Below the pieces are notes generated by a model. It saw only the letters and a list, made by a program, of their open reading frames with translations. It had not been told where the DNA came from and did not search any database. The position numbers were made by a program, and so were the translations under genes. A DNA stretch of 64,000 bases, from NCBI GenBank assembly GCA_016186945.1, contig JACPKR010000004.1:1-64000 (forward strand), written 5' to 3'. This DNA is from Deltaproteobacteria bacterium (GTDB taxonomy: Bacteria > Bdellovibrionota_B > Oligoflexia > Oligoflexales > Bog-1112). This document shows, one piece after another, positions 1-8,519 of this stretch; the stretch's first letter is position 1, and each line of letters begins with the position of its first letter.

Positions 1-180
1 GCGGGATGACAGACTAAGCCGCGGGATGACAGACCAAGCCGCGGGATGACAGACTAAGCCGCGGGATGACAGACTAAGCCGCGGGATGACAGACCAAGCC
101 GCGGGATGACAGACCAAGCCGCGGGATGACAGACTAAGCCGCGGGATGACAGACTAAGCCGCGGGATGACAGACCAAGCC
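1..180. repeat. 20-bp tandem repeat array, nine copies
   Basis: Nine head-to-tail copies of a 20-bp unit beginning GCGGGATGACAGAC, differing only by T or C at unit position 15. The array runs off the left edge, so its full length is unknown. The unit matches one arm of the dispersed CCGCGG palindrome seen at 182-238, 48470-48550 and 50390-50480 (AAGCCGCGGGATGACAG), so it looks like local amplification of that arm. There are no spacers, so it is not a CRISPR array. Twenty is not a multiple of three, so it does not encode a periodic peptide. Confidence 0.95.
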
Positions 181-181
181 A

Positions 182-238
182 CCGTCATCCCGCGGCTTGA
201 CCGCGGGATCCAACGGCAGCCTCCAAACCACCTCCTTG
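182..238 (+). repeat. Dispersed palindromic repeat, partial copy
   Basis: One CCGCGG-type palindrome arm (ATCCCGCGGCTTGACCGCGG) is followed by the sequence CTCCAAACCACCTCCTTGC that ends the larger composite elements at 48380-48590 and 56245-56372. It adjoins the tandem array. The rest of the stretch to 303 holds no gene that I can support. Confidence 0.85.
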
Positions 239-315
239 CTAGGATCACATCCTTGCTTGCCGCAAGCGCGTGAATCCAGTATCGTAAATGGGTTAAAACC
301 CTCAGGGAGGCTAGC

Positions 316-2733
316 ATGGATGGATTGACTGGCATCTTTTCGAATCTTTCCTGGTTCAATTCTTTCCTTATTTTTTTCCTACTTTTTTTAGCATTTGGTT
401 ATTTTTCGTTACCCATCTGGGTATGGGCGATCGGTTTTCTGGGGTTATGTTTCGCTTTTGGGTTTCCTCCTTGGATCATCGCCAGTGCGGGCGTGGTCTT
501 CGCAATTTTTGCGGTCCCGCTTTTGCGGCGTATTTGTTTTACCGCACCGCTGATGAGTTTCATCAAGGCGCGTAAGCTTCTTCCTGCGATTTCAGAAACC
601 GAGAGGGTGGCATTGGAAGCAGGCAGCACCTGGGTGGATGGTGATCTGTTTTCCGGGAAGCCCGATTTTTCAAAGATTCTCAAAGAGCCTCTGGGAAACC
701 TTAGTGCCGAAGAGCAAGCGTTCCTTGACGGACCGTGTGAAAAAGTTTGTGCGATGACGGACGACGAGCTGACCTATCAACAAAACGATCTGTCTCGCGA
801 GGTCTGGGCTTTTCTCAAAAGGGAGAAGTTCTTCGGCCTGGTCATTCCGAAGGAGTATGGAGGTCTTGGGTTTTCCGCTCTTGGGCACAGCGAGGTGATT
901 CACAAACTTTCCTCCCGAAGCATTCCCCTAGGTATAACAGTGATGGTCCCCAATTCGCTAGGCCCTGCTGAACTTCTCGTCCTCTACGGGACGCAGGAAC
1001 AGAAAGACTATTATCTCCCTCGTCTTGCCTCCGGTGAAGAAATTCCCTGCTTCGGCCTGACCGAACCCAACGCGGGTTCAGACGCAGGATCCTTGGAAGC
1101 TTCCGGGGTCCTCTTTCGGGGTGACGATAAAACCCTCTACTTGAAACTCAACTGGTCCAAGCGCTACATCACACTCGGTTCGGTTTCATCCGTCATTGGT
1201 TTGGCGGTTCGCATCTTTGACCCCGACCGTTTGTTTGGGAAACAAAACGATCTCGGTATTACGTGTGTGCTCGTGCCTTCCCGCACGAAAGGGGTAAATA
1301 TCGCCATGCGGCATAACCCGCTCGGTATTCCCTTCATCAATTCCCCACTTGAGGGCAAAGACGTCGTAGTGCCGATCAAGCAGGTGATCGGTGGGGAAGC
1401 CGGAGTGGGACAAGGTTGGCGCATGTTGATGGAATGTCTAGCTGCGGGTCGGGGTATTTCGTTGCCCTCTTACAGTACGGGAGCTGTGAAGAAGGTTGTG
1501 CGTGCGACGAGTTCCTACGCGAAGGTAAGGCATCAGTTTGGTATGCCTCTCTGGCGCTTTGAGGGAGTTGATGAAGTTATAGGCGAAATTGCCAGCTTTG
1601 CCTATCTTCTGGAAGCTTCCCGTCTCTTCACGTGCGGTGCCATTGACCAAGGGATGAAGCCCGCAGTTGTCTCGGCTATTTGCAAGTACCATTCGACGGA
1701 AATTCATCGCAGCGTCGTAGCAAAGGCTATGGACGTATGGGGAGGAGCAGGGATTTCACAAGGCCCGAAGAACGTCATTGCGCGCAATTACATTGCCTCT
1801 CCCATTTCTATAACCGTAGAAGGTGCCAACATCCTCACTCGCTCGATGATTATCTTCGGGCAGGGGGCAATACGCTGCCATCCTTACGCATACCAAGAGA
1901 TCAAAGCCCTTCAGGATGATGATATCAAAGGATTCGATAACGCGTTTTCAGGTCATGTCGGACGAATTATCAACTGTTTCTGCCGGATGCTGGTCTTGTC
2001 TCCGACACGAGCCTTGTTTGTGAAAACGCCGCCGTCGGTCATGGCACAGTACTATCGAAAACTTTCCTGGGCTTCTAACACCTTTGCCTTCATGAGTGAA
2101 CTTGTGATGCTGATGTTCGGTGGCAGTTTGAAATTTCGGGAAAAAATGACGGGCCGCTTTGCCGACGTCCTTTCCTGGATGTACCTTGTCACGGCTGCCT
2201 TGCGTCGTTATGAAGAGCGAAAAGACAAGCAGGAGGAAGACGTCGTCCACTACCTTGCTCAATATGGGTTGCATCAGATCAAAAGGGCCTTTGAGGGAAT
2301 CTACCAGAATTTCGATGTCCCCTTTTTTGGTGGCCTGTTTCGTTTTTTCGTTCTCCCTTGGACGAGACTGAATAGCTTTGCCTCGGGGCCCTTCGATACA
2401 CTCGGCTCAAAGATAACAAAACGTTTGCTCACCGAGCCTGATTTTCGCGATATGCTTACCAAGCGTTCGGTTTATCTTCCTGAAAACGGTGAGGAGCGGA
2501 TTCGCGAGTTGGAGGAAGCCTACGAGCTGGCAGGAAAGTCGGAGGATATTACTCACAAAATCACAAAGGCAATGAAAAAAGGTGTGATCGGCAAAGGTCG
2601 GCCTCACAAGAAAGTGGGAGAAGCTGTGGAGAAGGGCTTGATCGACAGAGAAGAAGCAGAGTTGATCACCTCCTATCTTGCTTATCAGGAATCTATCGTG
2701 GCGGTGGACTCTTTCGAGGTTTCGAGAGGTTAA
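316..2733 (+). CDS. fadE: Acyl-CoA dehydrogenase, FadE type
   Basis: Membrane-linked acyl-CoA dehydrogenase for the first oxidation step of fatty-acid beta-oxidation (FAD-dependent formation of trans-2-enoyl-CoA). The 805-residue length fits the FadE family (about 815), not the 380-residue soluble dehydrogenases. Residues 1-75 hold several hydrophobic segments. Signature text includes WVDGDLFSGKPD, ISETER, AEEQAFLDGP and CFGLTEPNAGSDAGS (substrate/FAD-binding region). ITVEGANILTRSMIIFGQGA lies in the C-terminal dehydrogenase domain. The ATG at 316 follows AGGGAGG at 304-310. The 3' end overlaps the convergent CapA-type gene by 41 bp. Confidence 0.95.
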   Translation: MDGLTGIFSNLSWFNSFLIFFLLFLAFGYFSLPIWVWAIGFLGLCFAFGFPPWIIASAGVVFAIFAVPLLRRICFTAPLMSFIKARKLLPAISETERVALEAGSTWVDGDLFSGKPDFSKILKEPLGNLSAEEQAFLDGPCEKVCAMTDDELTYQQNDLSREVWAFLKREKFFGLVIPKEYGGLGFSALGHSEVIHKLSSRSIPLGITVMVPNSLGPAELLVLYGTQEQKDYYLPRLASGEEIPCFGLTEPNAGSDAGSLEASGVLFRGDDKTLYLKLNWSKRYITLGSVSSVIGLAVRIFDPDRLFGKQNDLGITCVLVPSRTKGVNIAMRHNPLGIPFINSPLEGKDVVVPIKQVIGGEAGVGQGWRMLMECLAAGRGISLPSYSTGAVKKVVRATSSYAKVRHQFGMPLWRFEGVDEVIGEIASFAYLLEASRLFTCGAIDQGMKPAVVSAICKYHSTEIHRSVVAKAMDVWGGAGISQGPKNVIARNYIASPISITVEGANILTRSMIIFGQGAIRCHPYAYQEIKALQDDDIKGFDNAFSGHVGRIINCFCRMLVLSPTRALFVKTPPSVMAQYYRKLSWASNTFAFMSELVMLMFGGSLKFREKMTGRFADVLSWMYLVTAALRRYEERKDKQEEDVVHYLAQYGLHQIKRAFEGIYQNFDVPFFGGLFRFFVLPWTRLNSFASGPFDTLGSKITKRLLTEPDFRDMLTKRSVYLPENGEERIRELEEAYELAGKSEDITHKITKAMKKGVIGKGRPHKKVGEAVEKGLIDREEAELITSYLAYQESIVAVDSFEVSRG

Positions 2734-3754
2734 GCAGTAAGCCTTCTTTAATGTCGGTAAAACTTGTCCCCCAGCCCTCAGACAGGCTTTTCATCCGTTC
2801 GACTGTCCAGCGAAAGTCCTCGCCTTTAGCAAGATTCACCTGGCTTTCACTTATGAGCACGGGAAACAAGGTCACGTCTTTTAACTGCTTGCCGCGTACT
2901 GTCACACGAAACAAGAACGAGCGGTCGTTTCGGAGGGCAGGGGTTACATAGTAGTCGTCCACAAAGTCTCCTGTGTCGTAGAGAATCAGCTTGTTTTTGT
3001 AAATCTCAAGTCCCTGGAAAATATGGGCGCTGTGGCCGTGGAAAATGTCGACTCCCAGGTCGATAGCTTTGCGAGCAAATTCCTGAAATCCTTTGGTGGG
3101 ACGTTCCCTCATATTGGGCCCCCAGTGAATACTGAGGATAAGAATGTCGGAGTCTTTGCGTGCTGCTAAAATTTGCGCCTCCAAAGATTTCAGATCCCCT
3201 ACTGAGATGTAATTTGTGCCTGGCAGCTCATCTCTGGCTAACCAGCTAGGCTCGTTATCTGTCATGCCAATGATGCCAACGCGCACACCCCTACGCGAGA
3301 GGATGATAGGTTTCCTTGCTTCCTCAAGCGTTCTCCCTGCGCCCACCCGTGCGATGGCAGCCTTGTCCAAAACGTCCAGTGTTTCGAGGAGACCGCTCAC
3401 AGAAAAATCGAGGATGTGGTTGTTCGCAATTGTGACGACGTGAATGTTTGCTCCTGTCAGGCAAGCAACCTTGTCAGGAGTGGCTTTGAAGTTAAAAACC
3501 TTGGGGACCGTCTGGGTGCTGTCAGTGAGCGTAGTTTCCAGGTTGATGAGGTTGAGGTCGTGGTCTTTGAGCAAGGGAAGGACATCGCCCCAGGGGTAGT
3601 TGTAGTCCTTTTTTTGCGTGATGACTTGGTTAACGAGCCGTCCCAGCATGATGTCACCAGCGAGACCAATGCTTAGGTCGCCTTTTGCTTGTGTCTGGGC
3701 TTGTACGTGTGCGTTCAATACCATAAAGGCGAGAGTCCACCTTACATTTGCCAT
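2693..3754 (-). CDS. CapA family protein (PGA_cap metallophosphatase-like)
   Basis: Exported protein of the CapA/PgsA family, named for poly-gamma-glutamate capsule synthesis; its true substrate here is unknown. After an N-terminal signal-like segment (residues 1-20, ending AQAQ), family motifs appear in order: GLAGDIMLGRLV near residue 30, NLETTL, ANNHILDF, GMTDNEP, SIHWGPNMRERP and FHGHSAHIFQGLEIY. The last, with its His pair, is the usual metal-site region. A good ribosome site (AAGGAGA) precedes the ATG. It follows the receiver-PilZ gene on the same strand after a G-rich hairpin, so it may be separately transcribed. No cap or pgs partners are present. Confidence 0.85.
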   Translation of the reverse strand: MANVRWTLAFMVLNAHVQAQTQAKGDLSIGLAGDIMLGRLVNQVITQKKDYNYPWGDVLPLLKDHDLNLINLETTLTDSTQTVPKVFNFKATPDKVACLTGANIHVVTIANNHILDFSVSGLLETLDVLDKAAIARVGAGRTLEEARKPIILSRRGVRVGIIGMTDNEPSWLARDELPGTNYISVGDLKSLEAQILAARKDSDILILSIHWGPNMRERPTKGFQEFARKAIDLGVDIFHGHSAHIFQGLEIYKNKLILYDTGDFVDDYYVTPALRNDRSFLFRVTVRGKQLKDVTLFPVLISESQVNLAKGEDFRWTVERMKSLSEGWGTSFTDIKEGLLLNLSKPRKSPPPR

Positions 3755-3765
3755 GTATGTCTCCT

Positions 3766-3816
3766 TAACCTGGGGGGCGACGGTTCCCTCGCCCCCCCAG
3801 ACCCCCCTCTCCCCTA
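3766..3816 (-). repeat. G-rich hairpin element behind the receiver-PilZ gene
   Basis: On the minus strand this reads GGGGAGAGGGGGGTCTGGGG followed by an arm CGA...TCG flanked by G6 and C6. It can fold as a stem of about 11 bp (CTGGGGGG-CGA with TCG-CCCCCCAG), and the upstream G runs could form a quadruplex. It starts a few bases after the stop codon at 3820 in sense orientation, matching six other copies behind genes in this window. It may be a terminator or a 3'-end stabiliser; there is no U tract. Confidence 0.8.
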
Positions 3817-3819
3817 CAG

Positions 3820-4584
3820 TTAGAGTTCCTCTCCTTTTGGGATGGTCTTCGTAGCATGAGATTGCTTGATATAATCCACAACATGGCTGTTACAACATGG
3901 ATCAAGATATTCGAAAAAAATACCGCATCCCACAAGAAGTTCGTTATGCCTGTCTTGTCGAATCCACGCTGTGGTCCCAAGTCCCTGCAACTTTCTAATC
4001 GAACCTTCCTTAAACGCAAAATCTATGCCGACTGTTTGATTCGCTCGTAATTGTTCGAACGAGGGGATCATCTCACGGGACACGAAAAAACCGCCCCTTC
4101 CTAACTGGAACCGCTTGTCGCCCTCAAATTTTTCAAAAGAAGCTTTAATCTCCACGACTGGTTTTTCATCAGGTTCTTCGTTCCAGCGTTGCGAGATTGG
4201 CGTAAGTAGTTTGCATCCTAAATTATGAAAGAACTCAAGATCGAGGGGCTTTTCGATAAAGGCGTCTGCGCCCGCGTCCAAAGCATCAAAAATTGTAATA
4301 TCCGCAAAACCGCTCATAAATATAAAGGGAGGCTGCACACCAGAAATCTTCCTGAGTTCTACGAGAAACCTTCCGCCATCCCACTCCGGCATACGAACGT
4401 CAGAGACAATGAGGTCGACGTTTCTAAATTTCATGAAGCTTTCCAAGCCCTCTTTGCCGTTAGAGGCCGCGACTGTCCGACAACCCCACATCTCACACTC
4501 GAAGGATACCGCATCTCGAAAGGTCTCGTTATCATCGGCGATGATGATAAGAACCTTTTTGTCTTTGCAAATATCTTTTTTCAT
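3820..4584 (-). CDS. Response regulator with C-terminal PilZ-like domain
   Basis: Output protein of a two-component pair. Residues 8-120 are a receiver domain with the acidic pair near D17-D18, the predicted phospho-acceptor D62 in IVSDVRMPEWDG and the conserved Lys in FIEKPL (K112). Residues about 150-235 look PilZ-like (KRFQLGRGGFFVSRE, then GIDFAFKEGS and LLVGCGIFFEYLD), but the classic RxxxR motif is not clear, so cyclic-di-GMP binding is uncertain. There is no DNA-binding domain. It lies 38 bp behind the kinase gene and is surely its partner. Confidence 0.85.
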   Translation of the reverse strand: MKKDICKDKKVLIIIADDNETFRDAVSFECEMWGCRTVAASNGKEGLESFMKFRNVDLIVSDVRMPEWDGGRFLVELRKISGVQPPFIFMSGFADITIFDALDAGADAFIEKPLDLEFFHNLGCKLLTPISQRWNEEPDEKPVVEIKASFEKFEGDKRFQLGRGGFFVSREMIPSFEQLRANQTVGIDFAFKEGSIRKLQGLGTTAWIRQDRHNELLVGCGIFFEYLDPCCNSHVVDYIKQSHATKTIPKGEEL

Positions 4585-4622
4585 CTCACCTCCTACGGTG
4601 CCGAGCCAGATTTGTTAGACGA

Positions 4623-6452
4623 TCAGTTCGCGTTCGGTTGTCGACTGCGTAGTTCTTTGGGAAGAATTACACCGAAGGCTGTATTTTTGTTCTGTTTATC
4701 CAGGTAAAGAGACCCGCCATGGGCTTCTACAATGCCCTTGGAGATACTCAGACCGAGTCCTGTACCCTGTCCTACAGGTTTCGTTGTATAGAAAGGCTGG
4801 AATATTTTTTCTGCCACTTTTTCGGGAATGCCTTCCCCGCAATCCACAACCATCAGCCGAATATTTTCGCCCTGATCAAGGTACTGTAATTCTACCCACT
4901 TATCCTTACCTGGGGATTCTTTGACCGCAAAAAAGGCGTTGCTAAGAAGGTTAAGCAGGACCTGACTGATTTGAGTGTGGTTACATTTAATTTCCACATC
5001 TTCCGGAACCATTGCTACCTTTAGATCGATGCCATTGTGGAAAAATTTCTCCGAGCATAATACTAATGTATCTTTAACGATTCTTGCAACGGATGTAGAG
5101 AGAAAAATATCGTCCTTTCCAGTCCGAGCAAAAGATTGCAGTCCGGCGACAATATCTTTGATCCGAATTCCTGTTTTCTCAATTGCTTGCAGGAACTTCT
5201 GGGCTTGTTCTAAATCGGCATTTTCGAGTTGGAGAAGGCGTGCAATCTGGTTGGCTCTCATCATGATGACGCCAAGTGGGTTGTTTATTTCATGTGCTAC
5301 ACCTCCAGCCATTTCACCTAACGCTGCCATTTTACTGCTCTGAATAAGTTCGAATTGCGTTCTACGCAGTTCTGTCACAAGCCGTGAGTCCCTTTGATCC
5401 TTCAGGGAAAAAACGTATAGGCCTTGTATTTGCATGATACGACGATTCAACAATACCGGAATTTTTTCCCCTGATTTATTTACGCAAATAGCTTCCATTT
5501 CATTGATCTCGTCTCCTTCCCATAAAATTGGGGCCCCGTCCTCTTGTGTTATCAATGTCGGGAATTTCATCTCAAGAAGCTCATTCGGTGTGAAGCCTGT
5601 AATGCCTACCGACCTTGCATTTGCAAATTCAACCCTTCCCTGTCCGTTGACAACAAGGATTGCTTCGGAAACTGAGGCGACGACATGGTCTGTATATTCC
5701 TTTGCTTTGCGAAGCTCTGACTTGTGGAATTCAATATTAGTCGCCATTTGCTTCATACCGTGGAGAAGCGTGGAAAATTCAAAAATAGGTGAAGTTCCGA
5801 TCTTGATGGCAGACTCACCTTTTCCGATCCGCTCGGAAATTTCACCTAAATTGGCAAGCGATCGTGAAAAAACATTGCCCAGCCAGTAAAGGAATCCGAA
5901 CGCTAAAATACCTGCAATTAGAAATATCAGGAGCAGGCTTTTCGTACTGTCCTTGAGAGCCTTATTGAGTAGCTCAAGGCTTAGGTTTAGCTTTACATAC
6001 CCTACTATTGATCCGTCGGGAAGATCCACCGGTGACAACATCTCCAGGCGATCCTGGCCTGTCAGTAGTGTTAAAGAACGAATCGATGACACGTCATCTG
6101 TATGAGAGGAGCTTTCCAAAATAGGGTAGGTAGTCTCACCATTCTGATTCAAACTAACCAGAACATCCCCTTCCTTACTCAGGACGGATGCGGATAGAAC
6201 GTTCGGATTCAAATTAAGGTTTCCAACAGCAATCTTGATCGAATTAAGGTCGTCAAAAAAAAGGGAATCCCTAATTGTGGAAATGAAAGAACCAATCGTT
6301 TCAATTGCGGATTCTCTGAAGGATTCACGCAGCTTCTGGTTTTGTTGGTGGATGCTAAAGAAAAAAACGAAAGATAACAGGGACGCCATTGAAAGGAGTA
6401 ATAACCAGGAAAGGACAAAATTAATTCTAGGTTTTATTTTTCCTACGATCAT
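4623..6452 (-). CDS. Sensor histidine kinase (two TM, HAMP-like, PAS, HisKA, HATPase)
   Basis: Membrane sensor kinase of 609 residues. A TM segment near residues 10-32 and another near 175-200 bracket a periplasmic domain of about 140 residues. A linker, a PAS domain (VVNGQGRVEFANARSVGITG), the HisKA phospho-site in GEMAGGVAHEINNPLG and a HATPase_c domain (DCGEGIPEKVAEKIFQPFYT, GQGTGLGLSI) follow. I chose ATG 6452, which overlaps the stop of the upstream binding-protein gene as ATGA and has AGAGG upstream; a 10-residue longer start is possible. The coupling suggests the kinase responds to the PhnD-like protein encoded just before it. Confidence 0.93.
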   Translation of the reverse strand: MIVGKIKPRINFVLSWLLLLSMASLLSFVFFFSIHQQNQKLRESFRESAIETIGSFISTIRDSLFFDDLNSIKIAVGNLNLNPNVLSASVLSKEGDVLVSLNQNGETTYPILESSSHTDDVSSIRSLTLLTGQDRLEMLSPVDLPDGSIVGYVKLNLSLELLNKALKDSTKSLLLIFLIAGILAFGFLYWLGNVFSRSLANLGEISERIGKGESAIKIGTSPIFEFSTLLHGMKQMATNIEFHKSELRKAKEYTDHVVASVSEAILVVNGQGRVEFANARSVGITGFTPNELLEMKFPTLITQEDGAPILWEGDEINEMEAICVNKSGEKIPVLLNRRIMQIQGLYVFSLKDQRDSRLVTELRRTQFELIQSSKMAALGEMAGGVAHEINNPLGVIMMRANQIARLLQLENADLEQAQKFLQAIEKTGIRIKDIVAGLQSFARTGKDDIFLSTSVARIVKDTLVLCSEKFFHNGIDLKVAMVPEDVEIKCNHTQISQVLLNLLSNAFFAVKESPGKDKWVELQYLDQGENIRLMVVDCGEGIPEKVAEKIFQPFYTTKPVGQGTGLGLSISKGIVEAHGGSLYLDKQNKNTAFGVILPKELRSRQPNAN

Positions 6453-7372
6453 TTTTTTTCGGCCTCTTGCGACTTGTCCCAAATATTCACAGAAGGTATC
6501 TCAGCAAGAGACGTAACGATCTCATCGAGAGTTTCTATTTCCAGAGATGAAACTTCGTCAAACTTTGCCGTGTTACTTAATTGAATCAGGGCTTGCTGAG
6601 CATCTGGATCCTTATGCATCTCCAAGAGGATTTGTTTTAAAACAGGCTCATTTTCCCCGAATCCTTCGCGGACAAACGCAAGCTGCCTTGGGAGAGGAGG
6701 GCCTGAAAAGACGACACGAAGAGAGTCCTTTACATTTTTGGACAGGGACTCAAACGTCCAATTATCTATTGACCCCACGTCGACTTTATTCTTCAACACC
6801 CAAAACACAGTATTTGCATCTTTACCAGAAAAACCGTATCGAACAGCGTTTACATCATCATATTTTTCCGTCGACGAGACCAAAGTAAGGCCGTTTTTAA
6901 GCAGCATGTAGTAGGGAGCCAGAAAACCGCTCGATGAAAATCTCAGTTCAAACGCAAGCGTTTTCCCTCGGAGATCCGCAAGTTTGTAAATCGAGCTGTC
7001 ACTCCTTGCGAAAACAAGCGTCTGATACTGTGACTTTCCCTTTTTCCAGCTCCGCAGAAGAGGGTGACAACCAGCACGATAGCATATAAAGGAACCGATC
7101 AACGGACTGTCTATAAAGATATCCGCCTCATTTTCGGACAGTAGTCTGGCCATTGCTTCATGGTTTTTGACGATCCGCAGTCTTGCTTCCTTAACTCCAA
7201 GGGCGGCCATTTTTTTTGCAACATAATCCGCAAACGGACGCAACTGTGTCATCTCTCTCGTCGGTTCAAGGGAGATGGAAGCAAAGGTTAGAAAGTCCTT
7301 GGATATAGAAACCGCGGGAACGCTGAAAAGCAGAAAAACCAGGACAAATTTTTCGATAAACTCGAGCTGCAT
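6449..7372 (-). CDS. PhnD-like periplasmic substrate-binding protein
   Basis: Periplasmic binding protein of the PhnD/phosphonate-binding-like superfamily (307 residues) with a signal peptide in residues 1-24. Typical text: SLEPTREMTQLRPFADYVAK near the start, ADIFIDSPLIGSFICYRAGC, then FARSDSSIYKLADLRGKTLA and a lobe ending GSIDNWTFESL. No ABC permease or ATPase is nearby. Instead it is translationally coupled to a sensor kinase, a layout known for binding proteins that act as ligand receptors rather than transport components. The ligand cannot be read from sequence; phosphonate or phosphite is only a family-based guess. It starts 8 bp behind the beta-barrel gene. Confidence 0.85.
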   Translation of the reverse strand: MQLEFIEKFVLVFLLFSVPAVSISKDFLTFASISLEPTREMTQLRPFADYVAKKMAALGVKEARLRIVKNHEAMARLLSENEADIFIDSPLIGSFICYRAGCHPLLRSWKKGKSQYQTLVFARSDSSIYKLADLRGKTLAFELRFSSSGFLAPYYMLLKNGLTLVSSTEKYDDVNAVRYGFSGKDANTVFWVLKNKVDVGSIDNWTFESLSKNVKDSLRVVFSGPPLPRQLAFVREGFGENEPVLKQILLEMHKDPDAQQALIQLSNTAKFDEVSSLEIETLDEIVTSLAEIPSVNIWDKSQEAEKK

Positions 7373-7380
7373 CTCTTATC

Positions 7381-8424
7381 TCAAATCTCCATCTTCAGTC
7401 GAACAAGAAACTGATCATCCCTGACGCTGAGAGCCGAGCCAGTTTCTTCTTCAAGGAGACAGTACTCAATATTCAAAGCCAGGTGGCGATCCAAGCCGAG
7501 TATGATTGCAAGCGTTTTCATGGCCCGATCCCAGGTTAGAGGATTGGCCAACTGGGGAGACACACCCCCGATCTTTAATGTATCGGACCGGAAGAGGGGT
7601 TCTATTGAGTGAATCAGGTAAGTTCCTGGTAATTCTAGGAGATACGAAGCCTCCCAGTAGTAACCATGACGTGGCAGAAGGCCATCCTGTGATTTAATGA
7701 TTTCACCCCGGAGATGCCATGATGCGAGATCGAAGTCCAGGCGGGAGCCTATCCAAAAATGGGTTCGGTCTGTCTTATCTCCCAGGTCATCGTAGTGTTG
7801 AATACTTTGGGATAGCTGATTTTTCCAGTCAAAGTCGTCGATGAGGGTTCCACGAAATCCCCACGCTGCGAGCTTGAGAGGCCGATATTGGACGCTGAGG
7901 CCGGCTCCTCCTTCGAATGTCTGGCCATCTTTAGGGGGGCCATCATCGTAAACCAGCATCTTGAATGATGGATCCTTTGCAGCTTCCCGTGTCCCTAAGT
8001 GACGCTGTTGAGCGAGGCTTGCGTTGAAAGTTAAGTTTAGTGAATTCAATTCAAACTGAGTTTCAGAAACCAGATGATACTGTCTGTTTCGCCAATAGGC
8101 TGTACCGATCAAAGGATACACTTCGGTTCGTCTGTCAGTCTTAATGAAAGGTCGGTTTTTCCCCAGTTCGAATTTCGTGTTGAGGGAGGGAAGTCTAAAC
8201 GTAAAATAGTGGCGATCGATATGGGCTGAGGAGTCCGTGAACTTTGCTTCCACAGCGTAATCGAGTGCCGGACGAATCGGAAACTGTAGAGAGAAAGCAG
8301 CCTTGTCCAAACCTACCTGAGGACTTCTGGTCGCAACTTTGTTGACTCCGCTATCCTGATGGGAAAAACCGCCTTCTCCTTCGACATCGACGTATTGAAG
8401 TTCCACGACTGTTTTGAGAGTCAC
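7381..8424 (-). CDS. Outer-membrane beta-barrel-like protein, N-terminal frame broken
   Basis: Not assigned to a named family. The 347 readable residues alternate polar and aromatic/hydrophobic positions in many short strands (HYFTFRLPSLNTKFELGKN, AWGFRGTLIDDF, FLVRLKMEI with a terminal hydrophobic residue), as in outer-membrane barrels or porins. The open frame can start only at a GTG at 8424, which has no signal peptide. Upstream in the same frame is a fine signal sequence ending SASA, but its ATG (8516, behind GGAGG) is one base out of frame across the poly-T tracts at 8469-8488. The original gene was therefore 7381-8516. It lies within the five-gene sensory unit. Confidence 0.7.
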   Translation of the reverse strand: MTLKTVVELQYVDVEGEGGFSHQDSGVNKVATRSPQVGLDKAAFSLQFPIRPALDYAVEAKFTDSSAHIDRHYFTFRLPSLNTKFELGKNRPFIKTDRRTEVYPLIGTAYWRNRQYHLVSETQFELNSLNLTFNASLAQQRHLGTREAAKDPSFKMLVYDDGPPKDGQTFEGGAGLSVQYRPLKLAAWGFRGTLIDDFDWKNQLSQSIQHYDDLGDKTDRTHFWIGSRLDFDLASWHLRGEIIKSQDGLLPRHGYYWEASYLLELPGTYLIHSIEPLFRSDTLKIGGVSPQLANPLTWDRAMKTLAIILGLDRHLALNIEYCLLEEETGSALSVRDDQFLVRLKMEI

Positions 8425-8468
8425 CGGAAGCTCAGAGATGAGTTCAGCCGATGCGGAATCTAAGGGGG

Positions 8469-8488
8469 AAAAAAAGAGGAAAAAAAAA
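8469..8488 (-). other. Poly-T slippage site in signal-peptide codons
   Basis: On the coding (minus) strand there is a run of nine T, then CCTC, then seven T. Starting from ATG 8516 (ribosome site GGAGG four bases behind the previous stop), the frame ends at a TAG 18 codons on. One extra T in either run restores MRHFSPNRYLFFFLFF-type signal sequence fused in frame to the barrel protein. This is either a real off-phase contingency tract, a recent mutation, or a sequencing/assembly indel. Confidence 0.75.
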
Positions 8489-8519
8489 GGTAACGATTGG
8501 GCGAAAAATGTCTCATCGT

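Noticed and set aside
1-180. CRISPR array
   Set aside because: Units abut without spacers, unit is 20 bp and no cas genes are near.
54-359. Open frame on the minus strand across the left repeats (about 101 codons)
   Set aside because: It is read from the tandem and palindrome repeats, has no ribosome site and overlaps the fadE start; repeat-driven openness only.
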